This document shows, piece by piece, positions 59,617 to 64,000 of a DNA stretch of 64,000 nucleotides. The notes beneath the pieces are model-generated. The model searched no databases and had not been told where the DNA came from. It saw nothing but the letters and a program-made list of their open reading frames with translations. The stretch comes from Amycolatopsis sp. GM8. Its GTDB lineage: Bacteria > Actinomycetota > Actinomycetes > Mycobacteriales > Pseudonocardiaceae. The stretch lies in NCBI RefSeq assembly GCF_021653975.1, contig NZ_JAJKFK010000003.1:62001-126000 (forward strand), in the 5' to 3' direction. A program made the position numbers and the translations under genes. Numbering within the stretch: the stretch's first letter is position 1; each line of letters opens with the position of its first letter.

Positions 59617-62223
59617 ATGGCTGGTTATACGCGTATACGTCAACTCGGGCAGAGCAGCCGGATACCGCGCGTGAAACTCGTACCGCCATGCCTGCCTCAG
59701 TACTACGTCGCGCGCCCCGGGCTGCTGGACCGCCTCATCCGCGGCGTGGAGTCGACGGACGTCATGCTCCTGAGCGCGCCGGCCGGGTACGGCAAGACCC
59801 TGCTGCTGGCCGACTGGATCGCGGCGACCGGCACCGCCGACAAGGCCTGGGTCGCCGTGGACAGCGGCGACCAGGGCGCCGACCGGTTCCTCGCCACGCT
59901 GCTGTACGCGATCCGCGAGCACACCGGCGCGCGCGCCATGGCCCCGTCCGCCGGCGACGACGCGGAGACGCTGCTGGCCGCGCTGATCGACACCATCGAC
60001 GCCTTGCCCGACCGGCTGTTCCTCATCCTCGACGACGTGCAGGAGCTGCTCGGCGGGCAGGCGACGGACGTGCTCGCCGCGCTCATCCGGCATCAGCCCC
60101 GCAACCTGCACATCGTGCTCGCGGCGCGGACGGACCCGTTGCTGCCACTCGCACGACTGCGCGTGGCGGGCCGGCTCGCCGAACTGCGCAGCGCCGAACT
60201 GCGCTTCCTGCCCAGCGAGGTGCCGGCGGTCCTGCGCACCGCCGGGGTCGAGCTGACCGACGAGCAGGTGCACAATCTCGCCGAGCTCACCGAGGGCTGG
60301 ATCGCCGGGCTGCGGCTGGCCGCCCGGTCGCTGTACCGGATCCCCGACCCGGGCGGCGTCATCGAGGAATACCTCAGCAACGACCGGACGATCACCGACT
60401 TCCTGGCCGGCGAGGTGCTGCCGGACCTGCCCCCGCAGGGCCGGCGGCTGCTGCGGTTGCTCAGCGTCTGCGAGACCGTCACGGCGGAGCTCGCCGGCGC
60501 GCTCGCCGGGGACAGCAAGGCGGGCGATGTGCTGGCCGAGCTCGAACGCGAGAGCTCGCTCGTCGCGGCGTTCGGCGAGGACCGGCGGTGGTACCGCATC
60601 CATCCCCTGCTGCGCTCGTACCTGAACGCGGATCTGCGCCGCACCGATCCCCAGCTGGTGCACGGGCTCCACCGGTTCCTCGCGCGGTGGTTCGCCGCCG
60701 AAGGGCAGCCGACGGAGGCGCTCCGGTACGCGCGGCTCACCGGGGACGGCGCCGCGGTGGCGGAGTTCCTGCACGACAAGGCGATCGAGCTGCTCGTGCT
60801 CGGCGAGCCCCAGCTGGTCCTCGACGGGCTGTCGGCGGCGGGCGGCGAGATCGTCTCCCGGGATCCCTGGCTCCTGCTGTTCTCGGCACTGGCACATCTG
60901 GAAAAAGGCGATCTCGTTACCAGCGAACGGGATCTGGCGCGCTGCGGCGGGATCTGGCCGGACCGGCCGGAGCCCGTACTCGCCCAGGTGCGCCGCCTGG
61001 TGCACTCGGCACAGGCGCTGGCGTCGGGACGGGGAGCGCTGGCTCCCGCGAGCGAGTTCGCCGAGCCGCCCGACGACGTGCCATGGCTCGTCGCCTGGAC
61101 GGCACTGGACCGGGGTGTCTCGCTGACGTTCGCCGGCCGGCACGCCGAGGGTGTGGCCGAGCTCGAGCGCGCGCAGGAGGTGTGCCGGTTCGAGGGGCTG
61201 GACTTCCTGTTGCTGCACACCAGGCTCGCGCTGGCGTTCGCCGCCGCGGGGCACGATCTGCCTGCCATGGAACGGATCTGCACCGGGGCGATGGAGCTGG
61301 CGAACGAGGGCGGCTGGCGGCACTCGCCGTTCCTCGCCGCCGGGCACGCCATGCTCGGGATGGCCCGGCTCGCGCGATTGGATCCCGTGGGCGCGACGGA
61401 ATCGGTGCGGCGCATCGGAAACGACGCCCCGGCCGGTCTCCGCTTCACGGCCAGGATGGTGGCGGGGACCGCATTGTTCGACCGGGGCGATCCGGCCGCG
61501 AGCCTCGCCCGGCTGCACGCCGCCCGGCACGAACTGGGCGACCAGCCGGTGATGCCGTGGCTGATCGCGACGGCGGCCTTGCTGGAACACCAATGCGCGC
61601 TGTCGCTGGGTCAGTTCCCGCTCGCCGCGGAGGTCGCGACCTGGGCGGGCCTGCGCCTGGGCGACACTCCCGAGCTGCGATTGATGGCCGCACGGGCCCG
61701 GCTCGCGGGCGGCGAGTACGCCGAGGCGCTCGCCATTGTGCGGGCATTCTCGGACACCCACATACCGCCGGCGGTGTCGGTGACGAACGTCGAAGTACGG
61801 CTGATCGAGGCCGCGGTGGCGCTCGCGACCGGGCGGCGCACACAGGGACGTGAGGCGCTCGCCGCCGCGCTCGCGCTGGCCAGGCCGGGCGGGCTGATCC
61901 GGCCGTTCGGCTACGCCGAGCCGTCGGTCCGCAGCCTGCTCGCCGATCAGATCGGCGGGTTCGCGGACTGCGACGCGTTCGCCTCGCAGGTCCGCCGCAG
62001 GCTGGTCACGTTCGACGGCAGGCGGGCGGACGAGATGCTCACCGGCCGCGAGCGGGCGGTGCTGATCCGGCTGACCTCACCGGATCCGCTCGACGAGGTC
62101 GCGTCCGATCTCAGCATCTCGATCAACACGGTGAAGACCCATGTCCGGGCGATCTACGCGAAGCTCGGGGTCAACAGCAGGCGGGCCGCGGTGGTCGCCG
62201 CACGCGAGCGCGGGCTGAACTGA
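59617..62223 (+). CDS. MalT-like LuxR-family ATPase regulator (tandem paralogue)
   Basis: An 868-residue paralogue of the preceding regulator: LLSAPAGYGKTLLLADWIAATG (Walker A), RLFLILDDVQELLGGQ (Walker B), LTEGWIAGLRLAARSLYR, helical repeats, and LTGRERAVLIRLTSPDPLDEVASDLSISINTVKTHVRAIYAKLGVNSRRAAVV at the C-terminus. The ATG at 59617 has no ribosome site, and a perfect palindrome lies in its first codons; GTG 59671 (VKLVPPCLP) is an alternative start. The second gene probably arose by duplication and may be autoregulated. Confidence 0.85.
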   Translation: MAGYTRIRQLGQSSRIPRVKLVPPCLPQYYVARPGLLDRLIRGVESTDVMLLSAPAGYGKTLLLADWIAATGTADKAWVAVDSGDQGADRFLATLLYAIREHTGARAMAPSAGDDAETLLAALIDTIDALPDRLFLILDDVQELLGGQATDVLAALIRHQPRNLHIVLAARTDPLLPLARLRVAGRLAELRSAELRFLPSEVPAVLRTAGVELTDEQVHNLAELTEGWIAGLRLAARSLYRIPDPGGVIEEYLSNDRTITDFLAGEVLPDLPPQGRRLLRLLSVCETVTAELAGALAGDSKAGDVLAELERESSLVAAFGEDRRWYRIHPLLRSYLNADLRRTDPQLVHGLHRFLARWFAAEGQPTEALRYARLTGDGAAVAEFLHDKAIELLVLGEPQLVLDGLSAAGGEIVSRDPWLLLFSALAHLEKGDLVTSERDLARCGGIWPDRPEPVLAQVRRLVHSAQALASGRGALAPASEFAEPPDDVPWLVAWTALDRGVSLTFAGRHAEGVAELERAQEVCRFEGLDFLLLHTRLALAFAAAGHDLPAMERICTGAMELANEGGWRHSPFLAAGHAMLGMARLARLDPVGATESVRRIGNDAPAGLRFTARMVAGTALFDRGDPAASLARLHAARHELGDQPVMPWLIATAALLEHQCALSLGQFPLAAEVATWAGLRLGDTPELRLMAARARLAGGEYAEALAIVRAFSDTHIPPAVSVTNVEVRLIEAAVALATGRRTQGREALAAALALARPGGLIRPFGYAEPSVRSLLADQIGGFADCDAFASQVRRRLVTFDGRRADEMLTGRERAVLIRLTSPDPLDEVASDLSISINTVKTHVRAIYAKLGVNSRRAAVVAARERGLN

Positions 62224-62232
62224 GCGCCGTTC

Positions 62233-62817
62233 TCAGGTGAACGCGGCACGCGCGGGTGCCGCCGCCCGCCTGCGCAGGTGAATCCCCGCGCCGAACGTGA
62301 CCACGCCGACCACGACGAGTTCGAGCCCCAGCACCCACACCAGCACGCGCAGGCTGGGCGCCGGCCACACCAGCAGGACGATGCCGGCCGCGGCGGACAG
62401 CATCCCGACCGTGATGGACCAGCCGCGCCCCGGCCGCTCGGGCGAGGTGAGCGCGCGGATGGTGCCGAGCACGCCGTCGACGACCCAGAACAGGCCCAGC
62501 AGGAGGATCAGCAGGGTCAGGGTGCCCGCCAGGTGGCGGAGGAACACGATCCCGCTGATCAGCGAGATGACGCCGAACAGGGCCAGCAGCAGGCGCCGCC
62601 TGCCGTCCTGGTGGCCGGGGGCGAGTGCCGCCCCGAGATGGAACAGCCCGGCCAGCACGGCGAAGACACCGAACGTCACGGCGATCACGTTCAGCGTGGC
62701 GTCCGGCCAGACCAGCACGATGACCCCGATGATCGTGGTGACCGTGCCGAACCCGATGAGCCCGCCAGCCCATCCGGTGACCGGCGCCGTCTCGCGCCGC
62801 ATTGGGCTGTCCGTCAT
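62233..62817 (-). CDS. HdeD-type DUF308 membrane protein
   Basis: A 194-residue protein with six membrane helices in three DUF308 hairpins: GLIGFGTVTTIIGVIVLVWPDATLNVIAVTFGVFAVLAGLFHLGAAL, LLLALFGVISLISGIVFLRHLAGTLTLLILLLGLFWVVDGVLG and SITVGMLSAAAGIVLLVWPAPSLRVLVWVLGLELVVVGVVTFG. ATG 62817 follows GGAGGAGG. In E. coli HdeD is an acid-stress membrane protein. It is convergent with the second LuxR ATPase gene (nine-base gap). Confidence 0.87.
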   Translation of the reverse strand: MTDSPMRRETAPVTGWAGGLIGFGTVTTIIGVIVLVWPDATLNVIAVTFGVFAVLAGLFHLGAALAPGHQDGRRRLLLALFGVISLISGIVFLRHLAGTLTLLILLLGLFWVVDGVLGTIRALTSPERPGRGWSITVGMLSAAAGIVLLVWPAPSLRVLVWVLGLELVVVGVVTFGAGIHLRRRAAAPARAAFT

Positions 62818-62932
62818 GGCCCCTCCTCCACGCTGTGCAGCGGAAGAACCCACGGTCGCGCGGCGGCGCACACGCCCGAATCACCCGCGAGAGGTGGTAC
62901 CGGCGTCCCGCACGCGGGCCAACACTGGCGCC

Positions 62933-63367
62933 GTGAGCGCACCGACCAAGTCCCCGCCGCCGGCCACCCGCCGTGCCGGCCACAGCGCGGACCTGCACAT
63001 CGTCGCCTGGGCGAAGACGAAGGAGTCGTGCATCGCCGAGGCCGTGCAGGCATTGTGCGGAAGCCTTGTGCGGGCCCGGATCTTCCCGGCCACGTCGCTG
63101 TCCACCTTCCTCGTGCGCGGCCCCACGGACGAGGAACTCCTCGTGCACGCGATGGAGACGGTCATCGCGGGGATGCGCAAGCGGAACGAGATCCCACTGG
63201 CGATCGAAGCGGTACCGGACCCGGCCGGGCTGCGGCTGCGCTGCGACGTGGCCGACATCGGCTCGATCCTGCCCACCGGTGCCCTGCCGAAAGCTGTCTC
63301 GCAGCGGCGTCCGCGCTGCGAGGCGGTGCCGGGCGGCTGGCGCTGCGCGGTCCGGATCGACATGTGA
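62933..63367 (+). CDS. Archease-like protein
   Basis: A 144-residue protein with the archease pattern: GHSADLHIVAWAKTKESCIAEAVQALCGSLV (family: xHTADxxIxAWGxTxEEAFxxA), ELLVHAMETVIAGMRKRNEIPLAIEAV and PKAVSQRRPRCEAVPGGWRCAVRIDM (family: IKAVTxxxxxxxxxxxGWxxxVxxDV). Archease helps the RNA ligase RtcB; no rtcB gene is in the window. GTG 62933 is chosen from sequence pattern and lacks a ribosome site. It precedes the PLDc_N/SHOCT gene by 27 bp. Confidence 0.65.
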   Translation: MSAPTKSPPPATRRAGHSADLHIVAWAKTKESCIAEAVQALCGSLVRARIFPATSLSTFLVRGPTDEELLVHAMETVIAGMRKRNEIPLAIEAVPDPAGLRLRCDVADIGSILPTGALPKAVSQRRPRCEAVPGGWRCAVRIDM

Positions 63368-63394
63368 AAAACGAAGCCCGGCAAGGAGAAAACC

Positions 63395-63808
63395 ATGGTG
63401 CTGGCGCAATCGACCTCGAACTATCCCTTCCTGAATCTGGTCTGGACGATGCTCGTCTTCTTCGGCTGGGTCATCTGGTTCTGGCTCCTGATCGTCATCT
63501 TCGGCGATCTCTTCCGGCGCTCGGACATCTCCGGCTGGGGCAAGGCGGGCTGGACCGTGCTCGTCCTCGTGCTGCCGTTCATCGGCGTGCTCATCTACCT
63601 CGTCGCCGAGGGCAAGCACATGGGCGCGCGCAAGCAGGCGCAGGCGGAGGCCGCGCAATCCCAGTTCGACGACTACGTCCGGTCCGTGGCGTCCGACAGC
63701 GGTGACGGTGCCGCGGGCGAGATCGCCAGGGCGAAGAAGCTGCTCGACGACGGAGCGATCAGCGAAGGCGAGTACCAGGCACTGAAGTCGCGCGCCCTGG
63801 CGCGATGA
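63395..63808 (+). CDS. PLDc_N/SHOCT membrane protein
   Basis: A 137-residue protein with two helices (FLNLVWTMLVFFGWVIWFWLLIVIFGDLF and GWTVLVLVLPFIGVLIYLVAEGKHM) of the PLDc_N type and a C-terminal SHOCT motif (GEIARAKKLLDDGAISEGEYQALKSRAL). The first ATG follows AAGGAG. SHOCT tails occur in membrane stress proteins and may mediate oligomerisation. The next gene starts 12 bp after its stop in the same direction. Confidence 0.88.
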   Translation: MVLAQSTSNYPFLNLVWTMLVFFGWVIWFWLLIVIFGDLFRRSDISGWGKAGWTVLVLVLPFIGVLIYLVAEGKHMGARKQAQAEAAQSQFDDYVRSVASDSGDGAAGEIARAKKLLDDGAISEGEYQALKSRALAR

Positions 63809-63820
63809 CCGCGTCGCACG

Positions 63821-64000
63821 ATGGCCAGCCGCGACGCAACACTGCGACGGCGACGGTTCGTGCTGCTGGGTGTGGTGCGGCCGCTGACCACGGTCGTGGT
63901 GCTCGTCGTCGCCTACTACGTGCTTCCCGCGGCCGCCCGCCCCGGTGGTGCGCTGGTGCTGCTGATCGGCGGGCTCGGCGTGGTCGCGGCGATGGTGGTG
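63821..64000 (+). CDS. Membrane protein, possibly potassium-channel family (3' end outside window)
   Basis: From ATG 63821 the frame stays open to the window end: MASRDATLRRRRFVLLGVVRPL, then a helix TTVVVLVVAYYVLPAAARP and the start of another (GGALVLLIGGLGVVAAMVV). The arrangement, a basic start followed by LRP...VAYYxLP, is seen at the N-terminus of small actinobacterial two-TM ion-channel proteins, but the pore motif would lie beyond the window. An alternative ATG at 63805 overlaps the previous stop but gives no membrane-like sequence. Confidence 0.5.
   Translation, partial: MASRDATLRRRRFVLLGVVRPLTTVVVLVVAYYVLPAAARPGGALVLLIGGLGVVAAMVV

Noticed and set aside
56922-62223. Biosynthetic gene cluster regulators of the LAL type
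   Set aside because: No polyketide, peptide or terpene synthase gene is in the window, so a link to a natural-product cluster is unsupported.
1-64000. Mobile elements, tRNA, rRNA, CRISPR arrays
   Set aside because: No transposase or integrase motif, terminal repeats, tRNA-like cloverleaf or regularly spaced repeats were recognised by reading; a covariance or repeat search was not possible.

Overview
The window is 64 kb of very GC-rich DNA with dense, often overlapping genes, many GTG starts and typical actinomycete families: a DevR/DosR-type response regulator, many universal stress proteins, F420/FMN luciferase-like oxidoreductases, DUF5994 and DUF7144-like proteins and large LuxR-type ATPases. 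It most resembles a chromosomal segment of a soil actinomycete of the Pseudonocardiaceae (Amycolatopsis-like). That placement is inference from gene content. No rRNA, tRNA, CRISPR array, transposase or phage gene was seen.

Bases 1-24544 are mainly a catabolic island. After a prolyl oligopeptidase, an SCP2-like protein and a DUF885 peptidase come several small regulons, each with its own regulator (PucR, GntR, MarR, IclR). Three carbon-carbon lyases of different families each sit next to a plausible activating enzyme. A CaiB-type CoA-transferase precedes a CitE-like lyase (6600-8662). An acyl-CoA ligase lies beside an HMG-CoA-lyase-like protein (10294-12872). A LeuCD-like hydratase precedes a PrpB/dimethylmalate-lyase-like protein (21709-24544). 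The middle operon also encodes an SsuD-like monooxygenase, a malate/lactate-type dehydrogenase, a type II dehydroquinase-like protein and a carboxymuconolactone-decarboxylase-like protein. Its HMG-CoA-lyase-like and dehydroquinase-like members have lost several canonical catalytic residues. A shared AAG(C/G)ATGCT motif in three promoter regions points to control by the local MarR protein. This is the best candidate for an undescribed pathway.

Bases 24546-40305 are a hypoxia/dormancy island of the DevR/DosR type: the regulator, an Rv2004c-like bifunctional kinase, five universal stress proteins, two CBS proteins, an Acg-like nitroreductase, a flavodoxin, an Rv1733c-like membrane protein, a phosphoketolase-acetate kinase operon and a MarR/ClC chloride channel pair. 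Several intergenic regions carry DosR-box-like palindromes. The likely role is energy and stress management at low oxygen, with phosphoketolase plus acetate kinase making ATP by substrate-level phosphorylation.

Bases 40309-43066 show decay: a deazaflavin-type nitroreductase with an internal gap and no stop codon, an intact acyl-CoA ligase, and fragments of a dimethylformamidase-like gene and of an ADP-forming acyl-CoA synthetase. Bases 43067-46552 hold an opine-type dehydrogenase (N5-(carboxyethyl)ornithine synthase-like) with a GNAT enzyme, a 52-residue unknown protein and two divergent DUF5994 paralogues. The remainder carries a small Cys-rich protein, a membrane Ser/Thr kinase, lipoproteins, DUF7144-like, DUF1269, RDD and DUF308 membrane proteins, a diacylglycerol-kinase-like enzyme, two tandem MalT-like LuxR ATPases, an archease-like protein and the start of a membrane (possibly channel) protein cut by the window end.
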